Notes: generated from the sequence alone by a model not told the origin. A stretch of DNA of 64,000 bases from Vagococcus luciliae (GCF_024637875.1 NZ_CP102451.1:375001-439000); one strand, 5' to 3'; numbered from the stretch's first letter, positions 34,903 to 42,198 are shown. Program-made: numbers and translations.

Positions 34903-35283
34903 TTTATCTAGTTTTTCTAATACATTCTTTGGAATATCACTTTTTGACACATCATTTGGTCCAGTAACAATGCGTTTTTTACTAAGAGATACTTTTACAT
35001 AAGATCCTGGTTTGAATGGTGTCACATTATCACCACTTAATTCATAATCCATTTTTTGTGTACTACCATCTTCTTTTACAAAATTGAAATCGTATTTGTA
35101 TGATTTACTGCCCGGTACGACCTCTCCAGTATCATCTTTAGTATTTTCTACTGTTGGGACCTCTTCTGGTATTTTTGCATATGCTACATCACCTTTATAA
35201 GTTGTTGAATAATATTCATAACCTTTATAACCAAATATAACAATTAATACTAATGCCACAACTAAAATAATTTTTTTTGCCAT
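34900..35283 (-). CDS. YxeA-family (DUF1093) secreted/lipid-anchored small protein
   Basis: 127 residues: MAKKIILVVALVLIVIFGYKG forms an N-terminal signal/TM anchor, followed by a small beta-rich domain with YAKIPEE, a SYKYDFNFV strand and a PGSYVKVSLSKKRIV strand typical of YxeA proteins. The function is unknown in the family; some members sit beside envelope-stress or bacteriocin transporters. The ATG at 35283 was chosen because GGAG lies 8 nt upstream. Monocistronic. Confidence 0.8.
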   Translation of the reverse strand: MAKKIILVVALVLIVIFGYKGYEYYSTTYKGDVAYAKIPEEVPTVENTKDDTGEVVPGSKSYKYDFNFVKEDGSTQKMDYELSGDNVTPFKPGSYVKVSLSKKRIVTGPNDVSKSDIPKNVLEKLDK

Positions 35284-35632
35284 CAGATTCACTCCTTCAT
35301 AGTTAACATTTAAATACAAAAAGTATCATATACATATAATAACATGGATTTTAGAATAATATAACTCAAATAATACTTTATAATCTAACCAAATCGTCAT
35401 TTTTAGGACAAAGTCATTATCACTATTCCTATTTTAATAAATAGTCGTTGCCCTATTTCATTCTAACCTGTCTCATATATCATGCAATTCATTTGGATAA
35501 TAACGTTTTGTTTGGTATCATAATAAAAAACAACATAGTTAATTCACTTTTTTTTCGTTAACTAAGTGTAAGATAATTTTATAAGCATTTAATAGATGCC
35601 ATCAATTAACAAAATGAAAGAAGGTTATATCT
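35284..35632. other. Intergenic region between the YxeA-like and 52-residue genes
   Basis: No gene found; divergent promoters are expected here. TAGTTAA (35536-35542) and TTAACTA (35558-35564) form a short inverted repeat about 70 bp upstream of the plus-strand gene and could be an operator. Nothing else stands out. Confidence 0.4.
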
Positions 35633-35791
35633 ATGACTACTGAACGTGATGGAGCAAAAGAAAATCGCCGTTCATTCGAACAAGCAAAAGCAAAAGAAAT
35701 ATTCGAAGCTGATACCGACAAAAATCGTGAAAAAGTAGCTGAGAAAAAAGAAGAAAAAGCTGAAAAACGTTTAATCCGCGAACACAAATAA
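35633..35791 (+). CDS. Small highly charged protein, 52 residues, unknown function
   Basis: An ORF too short for most length cut-offs, supported by AAAGAAGG 8 nt before ATG and a strong terminator 2 nt after TAA. The protein is almost all Glu, Lys, Arg, Ala and Asp (MTTERDGAKENRRSFEQAKA at the start, KRLIREHK at the end) and should be one continuous helix. No Cys, Trp or hydrophobic core, so it is probably cytosolic and nucleic-acid- or protein-binding; family not recognised. The opposite-strand frame over this region has no SD and no terminator. Confidence 0.75.
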   Translation: MTTERDGAKENRRSFEQAKAKEIFEADTDKNREKVAEKKEEKAEKRLIREHK

Positions 35792-35793
35792 AA

Positions 35794-35834
35794 AGTAGCC
35801 TAAGTATATCCAGTATGCTTAGGCTATTTTTTTA
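35794..35834 (+). terminator. Terminator of the 52-residue gene
   Basis: TAGCCTAAG (35796-35804) pairs with CTTAGGCTA (35818-35826), followed by seven T. It may also serve the convergent NUDIX gene. Confidence 0.88.
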
Positions 35835-36281
35835 TAATTCTTTATTAATAAAATGTTGCGTTTTTGTAGTTGCTTGTTTAACTAATTCATTTAATTGAGG
35901 TGGTCTTAAAGAGTGTGACGCCATAATATTTATCCACTCCATAGGCACTTCTCCTATAATAGATTGTATATCTTTTAAAGCAAATACTTCATAAACAAAA
36001 ATGACTTGTTGGTACGGCTTTTCTTCGTAGATAAACATATTCTCAATAGTCGATAACAATGAACCAACTTCCACTTTCATGCCCGTTTCTTCCAAAAATT
36101 CTCTTACAACAGCTTCTTTAGAAGTCTCTCCTATTTTGACCGCTCCTCCTGGTAAGGTATGTGTCCCATCAGACTCCACTGTTGTTAAAACATTATCTCC
36201 TTGTTTTAAAATACCACAAGCTCTTACATCAAATTTACTTTCTCCTATTACGACACGAATATCTTCCATCATCACAATCAC
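35832..36281 (-). CDS. NUDIX hydrolase
   Basis: About 149 residues. The Nudix box GX5EX7REUXEEXGU is intact: GGAVKIGETSKEAVVREFLEETGM (about residues 45-68), with the catalytic glutamates in REFLEE. An N-terminal strand VRACGILKQGDNVL and a C-terminal YQQVIFVYEVFAL strand complete the fold. It hydrolyses some nucleoside diphosphate-X substrate; specificity unknown. The start is ambiguous among GTG 36281, GTG 36275 and ATG 36272; AAGGA lies best for 36275. An M20 pseudogene lies upstream. Confidence 0.88.
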   Translation of the reverse strand: MIVMMEDIRVVIGESKFDVRACGILKQGDNVLTTVESDGTHTLPGGAVKIGETSKEAVVREFLEETGMKVEVGSLLSTIENMFIYEEKPYQQVIFVYEVFALKDIQSIIGEVPMEWINIMASHSLRPPQLNELVKQATTKTQHFINKEL

Positions 36282-36294
36282 GATTCCTTTTAAG

Positions 36295-37425
36295 TTATTT
36301 TAAATATGTGGTAATAATTTGTTTATATTTATCAATCATATCTAAGTAATTATCTATATCAACATATTCATCCACTTGATGAGGTAACGTAGGTTCATCT
36401 GGGTCAAACACAACAAAATCAAATGAATTATCTGATTTAATAAATTCTTCTGTACCCGTTGTTGCTGAAATACCGATAAGTTGTAATGGCGTAGCAAATT
36501 GACTTTGAATGACTTGAACCAATTCTGAATCTTTTGCTGCTCTTACAGATAACTTGTTGTAGTCGATTATTAATCGTTAATTTATAGGGCTGATTTTTGT
36601 TTAATTCATCCACTGCTTCTTGCAATACATTAATCATTTCATCATTAGAAAACTCTGAAATACTACGAATATTCCCTTATAACGCAGCATAGTTTGGAAT
36701 ACTATTAACCTGGTTTCCTCCAGTCATGATTTTAATATTATGAATGGTTGAACCTAATTCTTCATTGGTATATTTTTTAGCAATATTATCCATTTTTTTA
36801 TTAATATGATAAGAAAAATCGATCAAATGATTTAGAGCGTTGTACCCTTCTTGTGGCATCGAACTATGTGCCTATTTTCCGGCAGATGTTACGGTGTAAT
36901 TAATTGAGCCCATATGTGTGTAAACAATATTATAATGACTTAGCTCTCCCACAATCAAACCATCTAGATCATCAACGTATCCTAGTTTTGTTAATTATTC
37001 TGCACCTAATTCTCCAACTTTCTCCCCAACTGTTGCAAGTAATTTGACAATGCCGTTAAATTCTTGCTGTTCTTCTTGAAGTTCCATCATTGCAATGACC
37101 ATTGCCATTAAACAACTTTTCATATCTGTTGAGCCACGCCCATATAACTTATTATCTTCTATCGTTGCTGAAAATGGTGGGTATTTCCATGCATTTTCAT
37201 CACCTGGATCCACAACATCCATATGTCCAGTTAGTCCAAGTACTTTTCCTTCTTGTCCTTTTTTTAACGTGGCTACTAAACTGCTATGATTATTTGCATA
37301 TTGAATCAATTCTGTTGAAATCCCTATTTGTTTTGAGTGTATTTTGCTACCATTTCTTCATTTTCATTAATCGTTTTCATTTTTAAAATATCTTGTAATA
37401 ATTCAATTTTTTGATGTCTATCCAT
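36295..37425 (-). pseudogene. M20 (ArgE/DapE-type) metallopeptidase, degenerate
   Basis: Once a zinc deacylase of about 375 residues. It still has an SD and ATG at 37425 (MDRHQKIELLQDILKM), the metal-binding GLTGHMDVVDPGDENAW and YGRGSTDMKSCL, HSSMPQEGYNALNHLIDF, and the intact C terminus ending IITTYLK. It is broken by a frameshift near 37330, in-frame stops after VGELGAE (near 36995), after TSAGK (near 36877) and after NYAAL (near 36677), and a further frameshift near 36510-36550. Neighbours are intact, so this is local decay, not poor sequence. It cannot make a functional enzyme. Confidence 0.9.
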
Positions 37426-37662
37426 GATTGTTCTCCCTCTTTTAATTTCCCTTTTTTATTAAAATAGTATCATTCCATGGTAAAATTAAAAAGAATATTA
37501 TACCTATAATGAATAAAAAATAGATTACTCTTCTATGGAATTAAAGAATTAACTTTATCAAAAAATTCGTGATTTTCTTTTACTTAGATTCTACTAGCAA
37601 AAAAGTTTATTTAATCTTGTATAAATGATAAACTGACTATAAAAATGAAAAGAGGGATTGCT

Positions 37663-37848
37663 ATGTCAGATAAATCAATGCCTGATCAACCCGTTATTCT
37701 TAATGATATGCCACTAGAGGCTGAAAATGAAATGGTTTTAAAAAGTGACTTTATCAAAGAAAGAATGACCTCTTTAAATCATGATGGATTTAATTTTATT
37801 CTGCCAGATACTCCACAAATTATTGAAGAAAAGAAAAAGAAAAAATAA
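37663..37848 (+). CDS. Hypothetical small protein, 61 residues
   Basis: Not recognised. MSDKSMPDQPVILNDMPLEA opens the protein, FIKERMTSLNHDGFNFILPD forms a middle segment and a poly-Lys run (KKKKK) ends it. AGAGGG lies 6 nt before the chosen ATG; an in-frame ATG 18 nt upstream precedes the SD and is unlikely. No signal peptide, TM or Cys. Directly followed by the first CiaR-like repeat, with no terminator between, so read-through into the small RNA locus is possible. Confidence 0.6.
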   Translation: MSDKSMPDQPVILNDMPLEAENEMVLKSDFIKERMTSLNHDGFNFILPDTPQIIEEKKKKK

Positions 37849-37856
37849 TATCTCGT

Positions 37857-37894
37857 TTTAAGATTAGATTAAGATTATAAGATTATGATATAAA
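37857..37894 (+). promoter_or_regulatory. CiaR-like direct repeat and promoter of small RNA A
   Basis: TTTAAG (37857-37862), 5 nt, ATTAAG (37868-37873): a direct repeat of period 11. TATAAA (37889-37894) follows, 32 nt after the repeat starts, with no -35 consensus. The streptococcal response regulator CiaR binds TTTAAG-N5-TTTAAG in place of a -35 region; one base differs here. Same layout as at 38095. Confidence 0.6.
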
Positions 37895-37900
37895 CAGTTA

Positions 37901-38058
37901 GATGATTATTTAACACATCCTCTTCCCCCACAACAGAGGAACTGCTAATAACATGCTAAATGATTTTTTCATTTTATTCCAAATTTGATTTAACTATTAA
38001 TCCCGAAAATAGTTAGATTACCTACTTCCTCTAGTAATCCATTGCTAGAGGTTTTTTA
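37901..38058 (+). ncRNA. Candidate C-rich-loop small RNA A
   Basis: Predicted from TSS about 37901 to the T-run at 38052-38057, about 158 nt, with no plausible ORF. Three hairpins: CCTCT/AGAGG with loop TCCCCCACAAC (37919-37939); AACTATT/AATAGTT with loop AATCCCGAA (37992-38014); and terminator CCTCTAG/CTAGAGG (38028-38051) plus six T. CCTACTTCCTCTAG before the terminator could pair with Shine-Dalgarno sequences. It shares TTAACACAT, the CCCAC loop type and the terminator sequence with unit B. Function by base-pairing is inferred from architecture only. Confidence 0.6.
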
Positions 38059-38094
38059 TATCAAAATTAAAAATATATAATTTGATAACATCTT

Positions 38095-38132
38095 TTTAAG
38101 CTTCATTTAAGGTTGACTGATTATTATATAGT
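38095..38132 (+). promoter_or_regulatory. CiaR-like direct repeat and promoter of small RNA B
   Basis: Perfect TTTAAG (38095-38100), CTTCA, TTTAAG (38106-38111), followed by TATAGT (38127-38132). The offset from first repeat to -10 is 32 nt, the same as in unit A. The second repeat overlaps where a -35 would be, as expected for direct activation by a response regulator. Confidence 0.65.
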
Positions 38133-38138
38133 TAACAC

Positions 38139-38193
38139 ATGAGTGACAAGCATATGGGCTTTATTATAAGTAGGTTCAAACCCTACCACTCAT
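38139..38193 (+). other. tRNA-like domain lacking one arm
   Basis: A 7-bp closing stem ATGAGTG/CACTCAT (38139-38145, 38187-38193) encloses a hairpin AAGC/GCTT (38148-38161), a linker, and a T-arm-like hairpin GTAGG-TTCAAAC-CCTAC (38170-38186). The last strand runs straight into the closing stem, as in tRNA. There is no room for both D and anticodon arms, and no CCA follows. Either a tRNA relic or a structural mimic. Confidence 0.45.
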
Positions 38194-38342
38194 TTAACTT
38201 CCTCTACTCCCACAATAGAGGAAGTTTTCACAGAATAAATTTAACTTTTTTTATTCTATTAACTCCTAATCATTGCAATCTCTATCTTCCCACGATAGAG
38301 ATTGCACTCCTTCCTCTAGCAACGATTTGCTAGAGGTTTTTT
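38139..38342 (+). ncRNA. Candidate C-rich-loop small RNA B
   Basis: Predicted 38139-38342, about 204 nt. A tRNA-like 5' domain (38139-38193) comes first. Then CTTCCTCTA/TAGAGGAAG with loop CTCCCACAA (38198-38224), an AT-rich hairpin (38233-38257), GCAATCTCTAT/ATAGAGATTGC with loop CTTCCCACG (38275-38305, 11 perfect pairs), the pyrimidine-rich ACTCCTTCCTC, and terminator CCTCTAGCAA/TTGCTAGAGG (38313-38336) with six T. It is a paralogue of unit A by promoter, loop and terminator sequence. A 64-codon frame over it has no SD and is treated as chance. Confidence 0.62.
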
Positions 38343-38397
38343 ATCTTTTATCGTATTTTTCAATAATAAAAAGTTAATAGTAATGAAGGGTTTTCAT

Positions 38398-38427
38398 TTG
38401 CTTATTATATACTTATTACGTTATAGT
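38398..38427 (+). promoter_or_regulatory. Candidate csbD promoter
   Basis: TTGCTT (38398-38403), an 18-bp spacer and TATAGT (38422-38427), 36 bp before the csbD ATG. Confidence 0.5.
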
Positions 38428-38462
38428 AAAAGTGTAACATTAATTAATAGGAGGAATTTAAC

Positions 38463-38672
38463 ATGACTGATAAAGGTAAAGTTGATAAAGCGGTAGGTAA
38501 AGTACAAGAAACTGCAGGTGACATTACAAGTAATGACAAGTTAAAAGGTAAAGGGCTTTTAAAACAAGCTGAAGGTAAAGTGAAAGAAGTATCCTCTGAA
38601 ATTAAAGAAAAAACAGAAGAAATAGTTGATGATGTTAAAGACAAATTTAAAGAACATGATGATAAAAAATAA
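38463..38672 (+). CDS. CsbD-family stress protein
   Basis: 69-residue, highly charged, Lys/Glu/Asp-rich CsbD protein: GKVDKAVGKVQETAGDITSN at the start, LKGKGLLKQAEGKVKEVSSE in the middle. These small hydrophilic proteins are induced by general or envelope stress in many bacteria; the molecular role is unclear. In Bacillus csbD is controlled by SigB, but no SigB-type promoter is visible here. SD TAGGAGG precedes ATG by 9 nt; a strong terminator follows. Confidence 0.92.
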   Translation: MTDKGKVDKAVGKVQETAGDITSNDKLKGKGLLKQAEGKVKEVSSEIKEKTEEIVDDVKDKFKEHDDKK

Positions 38673-38678
38673 TTAATA

Positions 38679-38720
38679 TAAAAGGGAAATCTTAATGATA
38701 AGATTTCCCTTTTATATTTT
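38679..38720 (+). terminator. csbD terminator
   Basis: AAAAGGGAAATCTT (38680-38693) pairs with AAGATTTCCCTTTT (38700-38713), followed by ATATTTTT. Confidence 0.9.
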
Positions 38721-38838
38721 TACACAAATTATTAATTATCAAATAACATCATTTTACATTTATAGTGTTTTTTTATACAATAGTAATATACATATTCAAT
38801 CTATTTATATGTTAAAAAATAAAAAAGGAGCGAATATA

Positions 38839-39318
38839 ATGAAAATTATTATGGGAGCAGATCCTTCTGGTTTAGCATTAAAAAATGAAGTAAAAAAACA
38901 TTTATTGAACAAAGGACTTGAAATAACTGATATTACTGAGGATGATGATCAAGCATACTACTCTGTTGGTTTCGAAGTTGGAAAAGCGATAGCTAATAAA
39001 AAATACGATCGAGGTTTCATTTTTTGTGGTACTGGTATGGGCGTAAATATTGTAGCAAATAAGTTTAATGGTGTTTATTCTGCTTTATGCGAAAGTATTG
39101 AAACAGCAACCTTGTCTAGAAAAATAAATAATGCTAACGTGTTAGCAATGGGTGGCTTGATTATCACACCTTATTTAGCAAAAGAAATGGCGGATGCTTT
39201 CTTAGAAACAGATTTTTCTTATGGTTTTTCTGAAGGATCTCCTGAATATTTACAATCTGCATACAAAACTATACAAAATCTTGAACCGACTATTTTAAAA
39301 GAAAATAATTCTCTTTAG
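38839..39318 (+). CDS. RpiB/LacA/LacB-family sugar-phosphate isomerase, atypical active site
   Basis: 159 residues with the RpiB fold. The N-terminal phosphate/sugar motif is GADPSG (residues 6-11), where ribose-5-phosphate isomerase B has Asp-His. The catalytic-cysteine loop FCGTGMGVNIVANKF is intact (about 67-81). In SRKINNANVLAMGG an Ile replaces the His that opens the sugar ring in Escherichia coli RpiB. It should still be an aldose-ketose isomerase or epimerase, probably for a different sugar phosphate. No sugar operon surrounds it. The ATG at 38839 was chosen because AAGGAG lies upstream; longer upstream frames lack an SD. Confidence 0.82.
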   Translation: MKIIMGADPSGLALKNEVKKHLLNKGLEITDITEDDDQAYYSVGFEVGKAIANKKYDRGFIFCGTGMGVNIVANKFNGVYSALCESIETATLSRKINNANVLAMGGLIITPYLAKEMADAFLETDFSYGFSEGSPEYLQSAYKTIQNLEPTILKENNSL

Positions 39319-39425
39319 TGTTTCAACTAAAATTATCTTTAAAGCTTATCCTAATAACTTTATTTATTTGGGTAAGCTTTATTATTTTCTGTAAAGTAAT
39401 TTCCATTGGCGAACAAAAAAGGCTA

Positions 39426-39714
39426 TGTGGATATTTTAAGTTATCCACAGTTGCTTTATTCACACAAAAAAATAGTTATTTAGCAATGTTCTCAAAAGTT
39501 ATTAACACTGTCCACAGACTTATCCACAGTTTTTATATTAAATTTGCACACGAACACTTAATTTCACTTAATTTACCTAAAATTGAAATTCTGATCCATC
39601 AACCTATATAAAGATAAAATGTGTCTATTAAAAAGTTATCCACACTTGTCCACAAAAAATGTGGACAAGTTATGTTTACATTGGGAATGAGAACATATCA
39701 ATAGCATATCCACA
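39426..39714. repeat. DnaA-box cluster
   Basis: Three perfect TTATCCACA boxes (39441-39449, 39520-39528, 39636-39644) and five with one mismatch: 39426-39434 (minus), 39456-39464, 39646-39654, 39660-39668 (minus) and 39706-39714. TTGTCCACA and TGTGGACAA at 39646-39668 lie in a perfect 11-bp inverted repeat. AT-rich stretches lie between. No dnaA or dnaN gene is nearby, so this is not the standard chromosomal origin. Confidence 0.75.
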
Positions 39715-39720
39715 AAATTT

Positions 39721-39729
39721 TGTTATAAT
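39721..39729 (+). promoter_or_regulatory. Promoter of the MacB-like ABC gene, extended -10
   Basis: TGTTATAAT (extended -10), 65 bp before the ATG. The DnaA-like box at 39706-39714 falls in the spacer region, so DnaA binding there could affect transcription. Confidence 0.55.
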
Positions 39730-39793
39730 AAAAGCTAGTTTATTAACAGATGTTTCATTAATAATATATTAATAAAAGAAAAGAGGGAATCAC

Positions 39794-42133
39794 ATGCTTG
39801 CATTAAGAAATATCAAAAAATATTATACTGTTGGTGGTACGACAACAAAAGCACTAGACGGTGTTTCTGTATCGTTTAGGCGACAAGAATTTGTTGCAAT
39901 ATTGGGAGCAAGTGGTTCTGGTAAAACGACTTTACTCAATGTCATTGGTGGGCTAGATAATTACGATTCAGGTGATATGATTATCGATGGAAAATCCACA
40001 AAAGATTTTAAAGACGGAGATTGGGATGCTTATCGAAATAATTCAATTGGTTTTGTCTTTCAAAGTTACAATCTGATTAGTCATCTTGGAATTATTGAAA
40101 ATGTTGAATTGGGAATGACTCTTAGTGGTGTATCAAAAGAGAAAAAAAGACAACATGCAACAGCTGCCTTAGAAAGAGTGGGACTTGCTGAGCATATGCA
40201 TAAAAAACCTAATCAATTATCAGGTGGACAAATGCAACGTGTCGCGATTGCCCGAGCGCTTGCAAATGATCCAGATATTTTACTATGTGATGAACCTACA
40301 GGAGCTTTAGATACAGAAACTAGTTTACAAATCATGAAGCTTATCAAAGAACTTTCAAAAGAAAAATTAGTCATCATGGTAACACATAACCCAGAATTAG
40401 CTTATGATTATGCCAATCGTATTATTGAATTTTCTGATGGAAAAATAACAAATGATTCAAATCCCTATACTGAAGAAATACATGATGCTAAATTTAAACT
40501 AAAACGAACTAAAATGAGTTTTTTCACTGCATTAAAATTATCCTTTAATAACTTACGTACAAAAAAAGGGAGAACTTTGTTAACTGCTTTCGCTTCAAGT
40601 ATTGGAATCATTAGTATTGGAATTGTTTTGTCCTTATCTAATGGCTTTCAAAAGCAAATTGACAAAACTCAAACAGAAACACTGTCCAAATTTCCTATTA
40701 CCATTTCACAAATTACAACCGATCAAACTATCAATCAAAAAAATGCTTTAGGCAGTGATAAAGGCTCTTATTCTAATAAAAAAGAGATTACTCCTAAACA
40801 AAGTGAACAAGATAAAGCACAACATGTTAACCATATAAATCAAGAGTATATTGATTATATTAAAAAGATTAATCCATCACTAACAAATAGTATTGGTTAT
40901 TCTAGAACAGTTGCCATGAATATTTTAGGTGACGTTAATGGAGACATTAAACCTATCAGCTTTTCTAACGCCACACCAAACAGTGGTGGTTCTATGGAAT
41001 CTGCTATGTCCTCAATGACAGGTATAGGGATTTCATCTTTTCCAACCAAACTTAACAATGACTCTAAAGATTTTTTAAAAGAAAATTATAATGTTATTGC
41101 AGGAGAATATCCAACCTCTGCAACGGATATTGTATTAATTGTAGATAGACAAAATGCAACCAATATCAATGCTTTGAAAAATATTGGATTAAATGTTAAA
41201 GAAAATGAACCACTCCCATTTGATGACATTGTTGGAAAAGAATTTAAATTAATTTCTAACAATACATATTATCAAAAAATTCCGACTGGTAATTTTATTC
41301 CAAATACTGATTATCAAAAAATGTACGACAATACTGGTAACACCACTATTCGCGTAAGCGGAATTTTACGTGTTAAATCTTCCTCTAGTATGAATTTACT
41401 CTCTCCAGGATTTGCCTATAGTAATGAACTAACAGCTAAAATTGTAGATGAAAATGAGCAATCAGACATTGTCAAAGCACAACGAGATAGTAACAAAAAC
41501 GTGATGAATAATGAATCTCTTGATGCTCAAGCTAAAGATAATCTGCTTGCTTATCTTGGCGGTACTAGTATTCCGTCTAGTATTTTAATTTATCCAAATA
41601 ACTTTAGTGACAAAGAACAAATTTTAACGTATCTAGATAAATACAATAAAGGTAAAGATAAAGAAGACCGGATTTTATACACCGATTTAGCTGGAACTAT
41701 GACACAACTAACTGGTGGTCTGATGGATGCGATAACTTACGTTTTAATTGCCTTTGCGGGAATTTCCCTTGTTACTAGTATGATTATGATTGGTATCATC
41801 ACTTATACATCTGTTCTTGAAAGAACAAAAGAAATTGGTGTCTTAAAGGCTTTAGGTGCTAGAAAGAAAGATATTACCCGTGTATTTGATGCTGAAACAT
41901 GTATCTTAGGAATTGCATCAGGTTCTTTAGGTGTCTTTATTGCCTATGCAACCACATTTCCTATTAATAGTTTACTTTACAAATTAACTGATTTAAAAAA
42001 TGTGGCACAACTCAATCCAAAACATGCGTTGATTTTAGTCATTATTTCGACAATTTTAACCATGATTGGTGGACATATTCCAGCGAGAATTGCAGCGAAA
42101 AAAGATGCTGCTATTGCTTTACGTGCAGAATAA
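39794..42133 (+). CDS. ABC transporter, fused ATPase and FtsX/MacB-type permease
   Basis: 779 residues. The N-terminal MacB/LolD-type ATPase (about 1-235) has Walker A GASGSGKTT, signature [14 protein letters not shown] and Walker B ILLCDEPTGALD. A TM segment at about 262-280 follows, then a large extracytoplasmic domain (about 290-630), then three TM segments of the FtsX domain (LERTKEIGVLKALGARKKDI, about 676-695). This mechanotransmission type usually exports peptides or lipoproteins or gives peptide-antibiotic resistance; the substrate is unknown. SD AAGAGGG before ATG. It stands alone, with no linked two-component system or lipoprotein gene. Confidence 0.9.
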   Translation: MLALRNIKKYYTVGGTTTKALDGVSVSFRRQEFVAILGASGSGKTTLLNVIGGLDNYDSGDMIIDGKSTKDFKDGDWDAYRNNSIGFVFQSYNLISHLGIIENVELGMTLSGVSKEKKRQHATAALERVGLAEHMHKKPNQLSGGQMQRVAIARALANDPDILLCDEPTGALDTETSLQIMKLIKELSKEKLVIMVTHNPELAYDYANRIIEFSDGKITNDSNPYTEEIHDAKFKLKRTKMSFFTALKLSFNNLRTKKGRTLLTAFASSIGIISIGIVLSLSNGFQKQIDKTQTETLSKFPITISQITTDQTINQKNALGSDKGSYSNKKEITPKQSEQDKAQHVNHINQEYIDYIKKINPSLTNSIGYSRTVAMNILGDVNGDIKPISFSNATPNSGGSMESAMSSMTGIGISSFPTKLNNDSKDFLKENYNVIAGEYPTSATDIVLIVDRQNATNINALKNIGLNVKENEPLPFDDIVGKEFKLISNNTYYQKIPTGNFIPNTDYQKMYDNTGNTTIRVSGILRVKSSSSMNLLSPGFAYSNELTAKIVDENEQSDIVKAQRDSNKNVMNNESLDAQAKDNLLAYLGGTSIPSSILIYPNNFSDKEQILTYLDKYNKGKDKEDRILYTDLAGTMTQLTGGLMDAITYVLIAFAGISLVTSMIMIGIITYTSVLERTKEIGVLKALGARKKDITRVFDAETCILGIASGSLGVFIAYATTFPINSLLYKLTDLKNVAQLNPKHALILVIISTILTMIGGHIPARIAAKKDAAIALRAE

Positions 42134-42143
42134 ATTATAAAAA

Positions 42144-42198
42144 AATAGATTGTAGTTTCCTTGAACATTACATTTTAAGGACAGCTACAATCTATTAA
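42144..42198. terminator. Shared terminator between the ABC gene and the WxL gene
   Basis: AATAGATTGTAG pairs with CTACAATCTATT, with inner TTCCTT/AAGGA pairing. On the minus strand it is followed by TTTTTTTATAATTT. Convergent genes flank it. Confidence 0.75.

Noticed and set aside
35602-35787. Minus-strand 61-codon frame
   Set aside because: The plus strand here has SD, frame and terminator for a 52-residue protein; the minus frame has none.
38139-38333. 64-codon frame starting ATGAGTGACAAG
   Set aside because: No SD upstream, it starts at the predicted TSS, contains four hairpins with perfect stems and its residue content is not protein-like. The RNA explanation fits better, though a leaderless peptide cannot be fully excluded.
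37901-38342. CRISPR-like array of short repeats
   Set aside because: The repeated pieces are hairpin arms and terminators of unequal spacing, with no direct repeat-spacer periodicity and no cas genes.
39318-39611. 97-codon frame after the RpiB-like gene
   Set aside because: It overlaps the RpiB stop, has no separate SD and runs through the DnaA boxes.
39426-39714. Call as the chromosomal replication origin
   Set aside because: No dnaA, dnaN or rpmH beside it; box cluster alone does not establish an origin.
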